Shown piece by piece: positions 51,456 through 64,000 of a DNA stretch of 64,000 nt. The DNA comes from Rotaria sp. Silwood1. Taxonomy: Eukaryota; Rotifera; Eurotatoria; Philodinida; Philodinidae. The position numbers and the translations under genes were made by a program. The stretch lies in assembly GCA_905250075.1 (NCBI GenBank), contig CAJNOP010000015.1, forward strand, positions 1,330,776 through 1,394,775, in the 5' to 3' direction. The notes beneath the pieces are model-generated. The model worked only from the letters and a program-made list of their open reading frames with translations. It searched no databases and was not told the DNA's origin. Each line of letters begins with the position of its first letter. Position 1 is the stretch's first letter.

Positions 51456-54400
51456 CTGAAATAAAACACGGAAAAGGTGCATTAATTCATTTCTGGATAC
51501 TAGAAAATGACAGTAGTGTTAATGTTGAATTGATGATGTGAGATCTTCGAGTGGAAAATAGTTTTTCAACTGCCACTGTAATCATTTTATTGTTTCTTGC
51601 GAGCAGTGTAAACTCCTCACTTGAATTCAATGTATGAATCTTTCAAGAGAAGCTTTGAAACCTAGTTTACTGGTTTTACGAAGGTGTATGTGATGGTCTG
51701 AGTGGATGTGGATGTGGGTGGTGATAAATAGAAGAAAAAAGGCACCCTTACACCCGAATTCTACACCTCACACCTGCAGCCAAGCATCCACCCCGATACA
51801 GTTCAAACGTATGTTTTCATGTTAGTATACTAAGTTCTTGAAAAATTCATATTGTGTTGAAAATTGCAAACATTTACTCTGCTTCAAAAATTAATATTTC
51901 AAAGAGCCATTGGTTCGCACTTAAACCTGTTGGAAATTTCGATAACGGTGAGATGTGTCCAAATTCAAAATTTCAGATTGACAATAAGACATCTGATTAA
52001 GTCAGAAAAACTTTAGAATATACCAGAGACGGTTAAACTAGTATGTATTACAGTTTTAAAGACTCTGACGTTTAGTCGAAGTTACAGCATTGAACAGTTG
52101 GTTATGACTGATTTAGTGACAAACTTTTGACTAAGAAGCGAATTCGCATTTGGAAATCGTTTATTGTGATCAGTAGGCAATTAGTGTGCTAGTCGTAATG
52201 TTGTTAGGCGAAGCGTTAACAGACTTACGACCGCTCTATTGTACCATTATGTTGGTTATTTATTATTGCCATTGGATGTTATAGCGATATTAGCGATTCA
52301 CTATCGTCAGAAATTTTGGAATCAAAGTTGTCAGCTTGATTTCTAAAACGTATGATTCAAAGCAGGAAGTAAATGTATAAATGGGCATAAAAAATTTGGG
52401 TGTTGATTTTTGAAAATATTGCTGTGTACAGTGCCGAAGTCATGGTTTTCTTAGCACTGTCACATATCTCTGTGGAGCTCTTTTGAGGACTGAACAGTCA
52501 CGGACAATTGAAAGACTCACTTTTGAAAAACATACACGTACTCGTAGAATTCGCACTAAGTCTCGCCTGTCCACAGTTAGAACAAGTGTAAACTATCGAT
52601 GTTGTTCTATGAGAAAGAATAGCCGCTGTGTTGCCGATATGTAAATATATATATATAGAGATCGCGAAATCATTTTGGCTTGTGTACAAACACGCATATA
52701 TGTGAATTGATGAAGCTTGATGTATTAATTAGACACTACATTTATCTTTTAGAAACAACATTTTTCTTTTGCTTATGCCCTTTCCTGTCATTGGAGTAAA
52801 TAAATCAGCGACGTTTGTTTAGTCAATCACGTGTTAGGCAGAGTGTGCGATGTACTCTACTCATTCTCCTTTTTTTAATCATAACCGCATATATGCGACA
52901 AAATGTTGAGAATCCACCAGTTATAATTTCTCGCTCAAAAGTATAATTTCGGTTAACTTTCACGATAAACGATATTTTTTTTCACATAAACTAGACCATC
53001 CGCTATTTATTGACAACCGAATCGAACTTGCAGCTCGATCTTCAGTTTCGGGCAGTATCTGCATTTGTGTTGGCTTCAACCAATCAGACAGGATTCTTTA
53101 GAAAACTAGGTTAAACCATCGCTTTAACAATTTCATTAATGAATTAAAGCACGATAATTTTTTTTCAGATTCTGTGTTTTTGTCTGTTTGTAGTACAGAT
53201 TTCACGAGCTTTATCACGCCTAAAGGCTGACACACGTATTAACGCGAAAAGATCAATTTAAAAAAAAAAGTATTTTTACTCGTATTTTATTTTTCTGACT
53301 GAGTTTCATTCTTATTGTTATGCGTGTAAAAGTAACACTCGGAGGTGTTTACATGATAATACAAGGAGAAATTATGATGTTTAAGCATCAAACTCAACAT
53401 TATTGCGATGATTTTTACGATTGCCACTAACATCATCATACAGAATATTGACTCTACTCGTGTTGGATCAGAGAGTAGGTACAGAAACGAAAAGAAAAAT
53501 GCAAAACAAAGTCATAATAACTTTAGAAATTTGGCAAGAGACAAGTAAACGACAGCGAAGAGAGAAAGAGAAACGAAGAAGGACGTTCGTAAATCTTTCA
53601 AAGACAAAAAGAAACAAAAAGAACAGGGAAAAATAGAAACGGGAGAAGGGTTCTCTGTTTACTCTTTTCTTTGTATAGGACTACTTTATTTCAATAAATG
53701 ATATCCATTTTAAGAGCAGCGATTGATACTTTTCTATCAATTGCCTCACACAATTACTATGGAAACAGTGCTCAAGATGATCGTTCTTTTGTGGAAATCA
53801 TCCCAATGGAAAATGTCATTATAGAAGACTCATGGAACAAAAAAAAAATCAAAAAAAAATTTATTCAAATGATTATTTCAAAAATTTCATCTGACAAATT
53901 TTATGAGTTTAATTATTCCAAAAAAAACAATCATTCGATTACTGTCATGACTTTTGCACTGTTTTCACACCATGAATTTCATCATTTCACAAAAATTAAA
54001 ATCACAACATTGCTTTCATTATTTTTTGTTTTATATTTATTTCATGGTGTTAATTATTCCGAAGAAACTATAATCATTACGTTATTTTCAGTATTCTTGC
54101 ATAATTTTCGGAACAAGTTCACTTTATTGGCCACCACCGGTTTTTTGGGATTTTATGCTTCCTAAGGGATTCTTAGGCGCTAAAAACGATAAAAAAGAAG
54201 AAGAAATTTGGCAGTCAGCGACACATAGCCTATTCTAGAACATTTTTCTCAAATTTTTATAATACTGAAATTTTCTGATTTTTGTTTGTGATAATTCTTT
54301 CAGAATTTATATTAAAATATAGTTTTATGATAACACTACTTTTTAATACGATTAATAAAAGACGACCAGAAGCAACTGAATGATATTGATATTGAGACAG

Positions 54401-55998
54401 AAGAGGCAGAAGATAATGATTTTAATTGATTGAAATTTATGGTTGTTCATTTATTTGAATAAAATGATTGTTTCCTGATGTCCCGAAATCAGGCATATTG
54501 ACCGGACTGCCAAGTTTTCTCTTCTGTTTTATCACTATCAGCAACTAAGAATCCCTTAGAAAGGATAAAATCCCAAAAAGTCTGTGGTGGCCAATAAAGT
54601 GAACTTATACCTAATTTTCATTTCATGACTTTGATTATTTGCAAATCATCAAAATTACTATAGACTTTGTTAATTAAAGTGTCAATGTCTGTTATGAACT
54701 ATATCATTTTGAATGTAAAATTGAGGAAAAAACAACCAAAAGCAGTATAAAATATAACTGCAATTAGTTTCACGCATCAAATATATCAGTATCATACTTG
54801 AGAAACATGACGGGATCTAATACAGTATTAGTATTGCTAGCTTTCAATACGGTAGAGTTTTGTTGTTAATCTGTGCAGCTCGTAATATTTTTCATAAAGT
54901 ATCTCGTTTGTGATCATCCTTACATGCGCTGGAACAAAAATTCAAGCGTATGAATAAGAATGTTAAGAGATGAAAAGAAGTTCAAGCATCTGAGCTTGCC
55001 GAAATGCCTCAAGACATATCCATATCACATTATTTTCCTGCTTAAGATACTCAAGAACTTCATACATATGACAAAAAAAACCAGTTCAATTGAGCGAATT
55101 TGTTTATTCGTATTTAAATATTTCATCCCGTATTTTAGCGACATCTTTTCTGTTTTCTAAAACAATATTTTATGAAACTTAATATATGCTTCAATGGTAA
55201 TACTTTCAACATATTTTATATATATATTGGTTGAAGAGACAGAAACATGATGATGTCACTAATAAATAAACATCGCCAATATTCATTCATTGTGTGATTC
55301 GACGTTCGTTCTTTCCTTCAATTATGTTATTCTTCACATTGACGATCATTTAAATTATCTTTATTCTACTTAACAAATATCTTAATTACATTACCAATGA
55401 AAAACAAAGACAGTGACATGTATAGTAATTGCATCAGTGTTGCACATGTTTTTCTTTTTCATCATTGTAAGTTGAATTTAAAATTCGTATTTGTTGTTTT
55501 TTATTTTTTCAGAAACAATGTACAATGCTTTTATATTGATTGAACAAAAACATCTCACAAAATACTATTTTCTAACCACTCGAATGTTGAGAAATCTAAT
55601 ATTTCAATTTATCTCTTCTAGATTCACAATATTTTTGTATACAATCAACAAAAAAAAAAAAAAAGAAAATATTTTTGTCAATGAATGATTGAATATTTGT
55701 GTAAAATGAATTTGATATTTTTATATCTGTTTTTTTCTTCTCTTGTCTAATGGTTATATCATTGGGTAATACATATGGTGTTGTGTGTTTTGTATATAAG
55801 CAAAAAAAAAAGAATTTTGAGTGAATGTGGCATTCTGATCAGACCGGAATGAATGGTGAAAACTTGTCAATTGTAGGGAGAATATGTATATATTAGGTAT
55901 ATTGACAAGCGAACTTTCCATTCTAAATGACATTAATTGATTTTGTTTTTTTTTTTGAATGTAATCTTTTCAGATAAATTTATTTAAACGAAAATATA
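51456..55998. other. Gene-poor region, 4.5 kb
   Basis: No gene supported. Open frames at 53421-53636 and 53698-54165 (plus) are low-complexity, without relatives I know, and the second runs into the left arm of the inverted-repeat element at 54115. The final kilobase is AT-rich and should include the promoter of the first SR gene. Confidence 0.55.
54115..54606. mobile_element. MITE-like element with ~65-bp terminal inverted repeats
   Basis: The left end AAGTTCACTTTATTGGCCAC continues through TTTTTTGGGATTTTATGCTT and CCTAAGGGATTCTTAG. The reverse complement of the right end (54541-54606) carries the same blocks with a handful of substitutions over about 65 bp. The 492-bp element has no transposase. 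No clear target duplication. Confidence 0.78.
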
Positions 55999-58900
55999 AT
56001 GAGTGAAAATCGCAATCGAAGTCATGATGAGAGTGTATCAAGATCTCCATCAAAATCAAAATCAAAATCACGATCAAGATCAGGTTCACTTTCATCAACA
56101 TCATCGTATGAAAATTTTAGTTTTTTAAAATTAATTTAATAAAATTATTTATATTTATATTAAATAGTGGTCGTACAGCAAAAGCACGAGGTTGGAATGG
56201 TGAATCAGGTTATCGTTTACATGTTTCTCCACTTAATCCTCGTACATCACGTCGTGATATTGAAAATATTTTTTCAAAATTTGGTCCAATTAATGAGGTA
56301 TATATTATGTTCTATAAAAATTATTTTATTTTTTTTTATTATAATTTCAAAATTTAGGTTTGGATGGCAACAAATCCACCTTGTTTTGCTTTTGTCAATT
56401 TTAAACATCGAGATGATGCTGAAGATGCAATACAAGCTATGGATGGAAAGTAAGTGGAATATAAAAATATAATATATTTTTCTATATAAATCTTTATATT
56501 ATTAGAATGATTGATAATTCTCGAGTTGGTGTTTCATATGCACGTAAACGGACAATAGGTGGCCGTCGAGGTGGACCATATAGTAATGGTGGTGGCGATC
56601 GATATTCACGTGGAGATCGTGATTCATCACGATATCGTCGGCGTTATTCACCACGACATACTGATGATACGCGTGATAGGTATATTGAAAGAAAAATCGA
56701 TAGAATTTTTTGTTCATAAAATTTTTTATATTTGAATAAATAGATACAATGACCGACGACGACGATATTCACGATCACGCAGTCCAGTTCAACATAATAA
56801 ACGTGACTATCGTCAACGATCAAGATCATCATCACCAAAGTAAGTTTGTTAGTGTTGACTGATGAAATGTAAAACTTATAATATATTCTTAATACTAATA
56901 GAAAATATGTTGAACGAAAAATTTCGAACAGAAATATTTTTTATATAGGTGCTCTTGTTTTTTAAAATGTGTCCTATTCCTAGTCAATAATATAACTGAC
57001 CAATTAGCCTGTTGTACAGATCCATTATATCTACAGCAGGTCTCAACATTACAGCGCGTCGCGTTCGAATCAGAAATTTATTATTGGTAACTAGGTGTGG
57101 GATCATGATAAATAAATGCGTTAGTACCCATCATCCTTGACATCTTGAATATAACTTTTTTATTTGCACAAAAATCAGAAACTACATCATTTTGAATATT
57201 CATAAGTGTGTTTCGACCTTTGACTTGGGACCATGCTAGAACGTCGTTCAGTCCCGGTTGTCCGTGGTCGCTAGGAAAACGTACTGAATTTCCAGCTCAT
57301 CATTGCTAGAAAGAATATACTGATTGGCTGCTGATCCTCGATGCTATGACGGAAGAATCCAACACAAGGCTCTATGTGTGATAGGAGAATTCGCGTCCAC
57401 TCGAAGCCCTGGTCCCAAAGCCTTTACTTAAAATTTATACTCGCTGTTTTTCTTCGAAAAAAATAATGTGAGTTTCATAAAATCTCAATTTTTCGGACAA
57501 GTATATGATCTTGTAGCCTACTGTTTGAACGTTAATTAATATAGCTAGCGACAAACCGGATTGACTTAAACGCTACTTTTCTTATCTTCGTCTCTTAAAG
57601 AAGTCAACTTTTCGAGAAAATTTGATAGTGAAATATTGATATGGTAGTAAAGTTCAAGAGGTTGTAATTTCGGAGAATAGTTTATTAGAAAATTTTGAAA
57701 CTTTTATGGTAGATAGAAGATTGTCAAATACTTCCTTCTAGAAGGTCTCAAAGGATCAAAGTCGCTCTGCTTTCTCAGCTATAATGTGTCTGATAGGTCT
57801 CAGATATGCTTTTATAAAGATTAGTCACTGCTTAGATTGTCTCATTTGTTTTTTGATTTCTTTCCATTTCAAAAAAAAAATTAAAAATATTTAGTGCCGC
57901 CCTAAAAATGCATGTTTTCTTTAACTGGAGTTTTTTTGTAACCCTGAGCAAAAGCCTGCGATACATCATATTTTTGAAAAAAAGAAATAGTCAACACTCT
58001 GAATGATTTCTAATATGAGTAGACAAAAGTTTAATAGCGAATTGGTGTGTAAATTTCGATGTTTCTCAGCAAAAACTTTTAATGAAAAATCGCGCAGTTT
58101 TTTACCTGGTCAAGTAGTAGAGTTCTCTAAGGATATGCGATTTCATAAGCAACTCAATTACTACTCAATTTAATATTTTTATAATTGTTGGTTTTTTCTT
58201 TGCTCAAATGAATTGCCGCTTGTTTTTGATGGCGCTATTTAGAATTTTCGAACGGACTTTATTGAAACGACGTCGTCGTTTTGCTTCTGTTTGACAGAGT
58301 ACGAATTTTGAAGAATAAGAAAGAATTTAAAGCAATTATTCTATTTGTTCCTGTATCTTAATGTTTCTTATCGAAAAACAAAAAACTTGGTTCTGATTTG
58401 TGCAATAAAAAATCCATTTCCGAATGCAAGAAGTACTTTAGCTACTGCCTATCAAAAATACTGCATATTTGTCGTCTAACATTTTATATATTTGACTTGA
58501 CTGAACGCGTCAATTACACAAAAACCTATTTAATCAAGACATTAGTCATGTTACACATTTGTTTACACTTTTTTCGGTATACCAGCAGTAGGTTACGAGT
58601 CGAAGAATAACTAGTGATATGCTAGGGTTCGAAGACAGCCATGTATTGGTTGCTAGTATACTTGCGGTTAGGGAGCTAAAAATCATTCCGAATTCGGACA
58701 CAAGTCCAGATATTTAGTTTCGGTCCTTGAAACTATGGACTCACAGCTCTCTATCTACGACTTTTCGTTGCTAACAATGAGTAGCATACATTGTGCTGAA
58801 CGATCTATGAACAGTTTTGATCCGGTTTGAATCATATAGGTATATTTAACTAGAGAAAGATTCATTTTGATGTATATCTCGTTTAGAGCACGTCGTAATC

Positions 58901-59034
58901 GACCATCATCAAGAGATCGATCACCACAACAACAAGCAACAAATGTTGTTCATAGGTAACATACATATTTTATTTTAGTTTTTTTTCATTATCAATTTTG
59001 ATTTTTGTTTAGATATAAAGAAAGTGATGATTAA
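55999..59034 (+). CDS. SR splicing factor 1 (RRM + RS domain, SRSF3/7-like)
   Basis: Exons: 55999-56105, 56168-56297, 56358-56449, 56506-56679, 56744-56839, 58887-58955, 59013-59034; 229 residues, all in phase. An N-terminal Ser-rich leader ([18 protein letters not shown]) precedes one RRM, about residues 49-125. RNP2-like is YRLHVSPLN and RNP1-like CFAFVNFKH, and [12 protein letters not shown] resembles SRSF3/SRSF7 (VWVARNPPGFAF); RNP1 has Cys where those have Gly. A Gly/Arg/Tyr-rich stretch and an Arg-Ser region with RSRSP follow. SR proteins bind exonic enhancers and recruit the spliceosome in the nucleus. Introns are 50-65 bp except 56840-58886, which is 2.05 kb and sits before the last two tiny exons (69 and 22 nt). 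It is head-to-tail with a paralogue 267 bp downstream. No AATAAA was seen in that short spacer. Confidence 0.9.
57218..57422. repeat. Short inverted repeat in SR gene 1 intron
   Basis: CTTTGACTTGGGACCA (57218-57233) is matched imperfectly by TGGTCCCAAAGCC (57410-57422) in inverse orientation, bounding about 205 bp of relatively GC-rich sequence. Possibly a small MITE; no target duplication recognised. Confidence 0.35.
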
Positions 59035-59301
59035 TGATATAATTCAATAGAAATTACATGGTTCTCTCTTTTTTTGTTTCTTGTTTTTTTTTCTGAAAAT
59101 ATGTAAACAGGGCTTATAAATTCGATTATAACATCATATTTCTTTTTGTTGTCGGTTTTCTTTGTTTAACTAAATGATGTCTTATGAAAAAAAAAAAAAA
59201 GAAATTTTTTTTTTCTCTTGTGTATTGTACCAAGTTTGATTAGTGTCTGCTTGTTGTTCTAGATTTTTCTTTTTTTCGTATTGTCTTAATAAGAAATTTC
59301 A

Positions 59302-62300
59302 ATGGGTCGTAGTCGAGATCGTGAAGGTTCACTTTCATCAACTGGTTCAGGTCGTACATCACGATCAAAGAAATGGGTATATGTTAGAGTTTATTACTGT
59401 ATAGAAAAAAAAATAATAATAATTTTTTTTGGTTTTTTATTAGGATGGAGAAACTGGTCATCGTGTACATCTATCAGATTTATCTGTCGGTGTTAGTAAA
59501 CATGAAATTGAAAAAATTTTTCGTCCATATGGAGAGTTAAATGAGGTTTGAAATTATATTTAATGAATGTTTGTCAAATGAAAATTTATTTAGATTTGGG
59601 TTGCATCTAATCCACCTTGTTTTGCTTTTATTAATTTTCGACATCGATCTGATGGTGAACGAGCTATTAAAGAACTTGATGGATCGTAAGATTATCTTTT
59701 GTTTTTCTTCTAATAAAATATTTGATTTTAATATGTATGTAGAATTTTGGCTGGTTCACGAATTGGTTTAAGTTGGGCTCGAGCAAGACATTATGGTGGA
59801 CGATCACGTTATCGTAAATGAAAATATTTTTGTTGTTTTCAAAAAAAAAAAAAAAGAAATTCTTTTATATTTAGGTTCACCATCACCTAATCGTCGAAGT
59901 TATCGAGATTCATATGGCAGTAGTCGTCGTCGTAATTCACGGTAGTTTGTTTGTTGTTCGTTTTCTAAATATTTGTCCATCCTATATAAAATAATGAAAA
60001 AAAGATCTGTGTTTATGAGATAGTTTATTAATCTGTTGCTATTCCTCTCGATATATATTTGATTATTTTTCTAGCTGTTGATGATTAATGGTTGAAAATG
60101 ATTGACTTGGTTGGAATAGCAGCATCAGCAGTTTTAAAATGAATACTTTGGTTTTGTGCTCGATTCTTGTTTCTTTGTTGATTCTTCTCCTTCTCTTCTA
60201 TTTGTGTATCTTCTGCCTTATTGGGTGGATCGATCCATATGTATTTATAGTCACATTCTTTGGCAGAGAAATGTAAAGAAAAAAAGAAATCGAAAAGGTA
60301 TGTTATTAGAGTACATAAAATATTTTATTAGACAGATCGATCGATCGACGACAATGAAATGATTCAATATCCCTTTTTATGAGTTTCATTTCTTGTTTCT
60401 TTTTTTTTAAGTTTAGTTTTTCGAAAATATTTTCTATGATATTTGTTTTATTTTTTTTCGTTATATTATAGAAGTCGTTCACGTAGTCCATATTATCGAC
60501 GATCTGGTGGTAGTAGTCGACGACGAAGTCGAAGTCCTCGTTCACCATCACCTCGTGGTAATGTTGTTTTTTCTTTTATTAATTATGTTAAATATAGATT
60601 TTAAAAAAAAAACCAACAGATAATCGTCGAGAAGAACGACCAAAAACATCAAAACGTGAACATAAACGTCGTCGTCATTCTTCATCAAATTCAGATCATA
60701 GTGATCATCGTTCACCACGTCGTGATAATGGGTAAGAAAATATTTTTATTTTGTTGATTTATTTATTGTGAAGAGATTTTCTTTTTAGAAAAAAAGATTC
60801 GCGTAGTCCAAGTAATGAACGTCATCAATCAAGAACACCCAATGGTGATAACCGTCCTGATAATACCGATGACAATCGAGCTGAGTAAGTTAATAGAAAT
60901 TTAAATAAATTAGTGTATTATTCAATATGGGAGCTAGTACCCTACTGGAAATCTGAAAATGTATATACATGTAGTCGATCAAGCATTTACATCAGAGTCA
61001 CTGATTTGCGCAATTACTTAAATGCAACGGGAACTATTTGTCCTTTGAACTTTATGATTTTATGGATGAGTCAGCTATCTATGCTACTAATTCTATTGAA
61101 GTGCATAAACTCTGGAATGATCTGTTACTTCTGATCTACATTCTTAATCGAGTATCTGCACACCAATTTCTAAACCTGGATATATATAGAAGTTGAGATC
61201 TGCGGGAAGAGGAACTTTTACCTAGTATTGTATGTGTCTGTACTTCCAACAATAACTAATCTTTTTAAAGAACTTATGTAAACAATAAATTAGTTTTATC
61301 AATCATTGAATAATACTGATGATCTTGGTATTTAGTCGTCTAGATATCAGTTATCATAACTGAATCAAGATTTAACAATTTTCATGTTAAGTATTATTCA
61401 CTTAGCAATCGTTTTCTGAAATCTTAGTGAAACTATTCAGAATATATTGCAGACTTGCGGATTCGTAGGATAACAAGATTTTCTAACTTTTTATCTTGCT
61501 TTCAACTATCTTGTAATAAATAGTTTATTATGCATATCAAGAAAAATAGATCAAAGTTTAGTGTAAAGAGCGACACAAGAAGGCTACCGAACAAGAGATG
61601 TGTTACATAGGAAAAAGAATTAAACAAAACAATCACTTAGATTATTCTCTATTAAGAAATCATGCAATACAATTAATGCATGAATTTCATATTCTGATGT
61701 TTATGAAACAAAAACTTTATTAGCTAAATTTCTACATTAAAACGCTTTGACATAAATAATACTTCTCGTAAAATTTCTTCTTTCACGCGTGGGCACGTAC
61801 GAGTAGATCTTGCTTATCTTGGTGTTCGCCTCTCCACAAGAGAACAATTCAAATAAAAATCTAGACTAAACTGATAAATTTATTAATGAAATAAAAAGGT
61901 GTGAAATAATATGGACTTGAAACATATTTTTTCATGATGAAATAGCATTTATTTCATTTATCAAAATTAATTTTTCTGGGAACAAAAGTTCACTAACATT
62001 GAGGAAAGATTCATCGTAGTTAATTAGATGCTAGTTTTTAAATACTTGATTGCATTCAAACAAGTCAGTGTTTTATCGAGCGTGGAAGCGGAGCCCCTTC
62101 GATGATCGGATTGACCGTCTCGAAGCTTGTAGTTCTTGCTTCATCTACCATATATCTGTAAGTCCAATAACAGGCATTTGCCCTTCGGAAGACGACATCA
62201 AGATGAAATACTACAGTGTGACTTTATCTCCTCCATTTATTGCTAACGAAGTAACATCCCCAACTGTCAAACCGCTTTCACGCTTGAAACTATTACTATT

Positions 62301-62667
62301 CGATCGCTTATGATGAATAATCCAAATGTCTGATTTTCTAATATTTCACCCATAGTAAAATTTTTTTGTCACTAGAAACTCTTCAAAACTTGACCCACAA
62401 ATGAACGCATCATTACTATTCTAGTAACTATTATTCATCATGTTTGATTGAATGAGAATAATTGTCAATAAAAAGTAATTTGACAGCTGGAAACGTTCGC
62501 TCGTAATCGATAATCTATGAATTGTTTGAAGAGCATTCGCGCTCTATTCTATATCTCTAATAGGAAAACTATTCTTTTTTCTTGAACAATAAATAAATAT
62601 ACGATTTTATTGTCTAATTGATTATATTATTTTTCTTTTTAGAGTTGATATCGACGCTCAAGATTAA
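59302..62667 (+). CDS. SR splicing factor 2 (RRM + RS domain), tandem paralogue
   Basis: Exons: 59302-59376, 59444-59545, 59594-59685, 59743-59813, 59875-59941, 60472-60557, 60620-60731, 60789-60884, 62643-62667; 241 residues, all phases consistent. A short Ser/Arg leader (MGRSRDREGSLSS) is followed by an RRM, about residues 26-90. RNP2-like is HRVHLSDLS and RNP1-like CFAFINFRH, with IWVASNPPCFAF matching its neighbour ([10 protein letters not shown]). The C-terminal half is rich in RS/SR and RRR (SRSRSPYYRRSGGSSRRR, SPRSPSPR, then a KREHKRRRHSSS segment) and ends VDIDAQD. The two RRM introns (after the NE that precedes IW/VW, and after DGK/DGS) sit at the same codon and phase in both genes, showing they arose by duplication. 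The last intron (60885-62642) is 1.76 kb and the final exon only 25 nt, echoing the long late intron of gene 1. Confidence 0.9.
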
Positions 62668-64000
62668 TAAAATATACCGGTGTCATTCATCTACTTAAAG
62701 AAAACTTTAATCATGCGATGATTATGTGTTTGGTTCGAATTATTCGTTGTTATAATCTTTTTTTTTTCTTTTTTTTTTTCGTTTGCTTGTGTATGCTTCA
62801 TCTAGGCCTGATTTGGTATGTATTTATCTCTTCGTCATCAAATTTATACAAGAAAATATGTTTCGTTCTTGTCATTATTAAAAAAAAAGGAAGTTTTGTT
62901 TTTTTTGTAATTCTTACAATCAGAAATAAAAGATGAAGATATTGATATTGATTTTGTATTTGAAATAATGAAAGAATATATCGATATGTCAAAGAATCAC
63001 TTATGAGAATAAATGTTTGCTTATTTAGTATTTGCATATTTCAAAAAAAAAAGACCAAGGTAAGTGGCATTGTTCCATTTTACTAATGAGAAAGCAACTG
63101 TTTTCTTTTTACTTGTTGACCTTCTCAAATATATTGCAATATAACATATGTAAAAGAAGGAGATGCTTCAGGTCATTACATAGTCGATTGAATCTATACT
63201 ATATAGACTTGAATCAAATTTGAAAAGAATTAAAATATGTTTTGTTTTGGTTTCGATGGTGAATAAGTATTCACATTTTTATAAAATCTTTTTCTTTTTT
63301 GCATGGCAAAGTTTTTAATAGGTTTCAAATGACTATATTCACAGATATTATTTTGATTCGATTATGACAACATCAATGTGCAGATGCGAGAAAAAATTAA
63401 ATTCAATTGTTGACTAAATAAATATTAACACATTTTAACAAACATATAAAAGTCATCGAGATAAATAACTTATAACTGCTTATTGTTGAAATAGATTTCA
63501 TTCATATATAAGACGAAATTCTATTGAAATACAACTTATATGATTAATCTTATTATCTAACGTATAACTAAGTGATTCCATTATAGATAGATTGTTCTAT
63601 TGAAACATGAATCTGTGAACATTCGTTTTTTTTTTTTTTTGTGTAAAACGAAATTGAAACGATGGCGCTAGGCGTCAAAAGGATTTTCTTTTCATTAATA
63701 GAGATCGGACCATGGAAAAAGAAAAAGCAAATGGTTGACTAACGACGAGGAACTCTTTCTTTTTCCTTTTAATTTTCTTCAAACAAAAGTTATCATGTTG
63801 ATTATATGTTTTTTTCTTCTTTTTTTCTTAAAAGTAATATTGAATTCATCGTCACATAAGAAAGCAAAAGAAAAAGTCGAGAAAGAAAGGCATCTCTAAT
63901 GTGAAGTATGTATCGTTCGGAAAGATGGTGACAGCAAGAGAAGAAGAAGAAAAAAACTTTGTCGTATTTCAGACGAACGTCGACGACAAGCATATGAAAA
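62668..64000. other. SR gene 2 3' UTR and right-edge intergenic sequence
   Basis: T-rich 3' UTR followed by AT-rich sequence; no exon, RNA gene or repeat family supported. The purine-rich last 200 bp yields a minus-strand frame of poor complexity that I do not call. Confidence 0.55.
62935..62940 (+). promoter_or_regulatory. Likely poly(A) signal of SR gene 2
   Basis: AATAAA 268 nt after the stop. Another AATAAA overlaps the stop codon itself (62666-62671) and is less plausible as the main site. Confidence 0.45.

Noticed and set aside
51691-51725. GGATGTGGATGTGGGTGG, reminiscent of the TGTGGG telomere repeat reported for bdelloid rotifers
   Set aside because: Only one or two imperfect units within ordinary sequence; not an array and no basis for calling an interstitial telomere.
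53698-54165. 155-codon plus-strand frame
   Set aside because: Asn/Phe/Ile-rich without known motifs, and it ends by running into the arm of the 54.1-kb inverted-repeat element.

Overview
This window looks like nuclear DNA of a small, AT-rich metazoan. The genes carry many GT-AG introns, mostly 45-80 bp with a minority of 1-2.4 kb. There are TTTTAG-type acceptors, AATAAA signals, a pol III tRNA gene and non-autonomous DNA transposons. Gene families are animal-type (HDHD5, ZDHHC5/8, ATG4C/D, NACHT-WD40, SRSF3/7-like). A rotifer, perhaps a bdelloid, would fit, but that is inference from style; no marker here fixes the taxon.

Layout. 0.88-1.68 kb (-): first five exons of a glycogen phosphorylase whose remainder is not seen. 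1.7-7.8 kb: intergenic, with two inverted-repeat elements. 7.8-9.2 kb (+): complete HAD hydrolase HDHD5/CECR5. 9.57 kb (+): tRNA-Ile(AAU). 9.7-15.5 kb: gene-poor. 15.5-16.0 kb (+): single HMG-box chromatin protein with acidic tail. 16.4-16.8 kb (+): intronless secreted cystine-knot protein. 17.2-23.1 kb (-): DHHC palmitoyltransferase of the ZDHHC5/8 type, with possible extra 5' exons reaching 26.0 kb. 26.3-32.1 kb (-): ATG4 autophagy protease; one 2.4-kb intron holds two hAT-like elements, one with a perfect 8-bp target duplication. 32.1-36.2 kb: intergenic. 36.2-47.0 kb (-): a 17-exon NACHT/WD40 STAND ATPase (NWD1/NWD2 type, 1712 residues by my splicing), with two tRNA-derived SINE-like copies in its introns. 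47-56 kb: gene-poor, with a partial unknown protein gene, an isolated membrane-tail exon and a 492-bp inverted-repeat element. 56.0-59.0 and 59.3-62.7 kb (+): two tandem paralogous SR splicing factors (RRM plus RS domain).

The genes do not form an operon or obvious pathway; this is an ordinary animal gene neighbourhood. HMG/cystine-knot (+) and ZDHHC (-) are convergent; ZDHHC, ATG4 and NWD all run on the minus strand; the two SR genes are head-to-tail, 267 bp apart. The strongest patterns beyond the genes are bimodal intron lengths (long introns being where mobile elements sit), the SR gene duplication with retained RRM intron positions, and the hAT insertion in ATG4. All exon models were spliced by eye using GT-AG sites, phase and family conservation; none has been checked against transcripts or databases.
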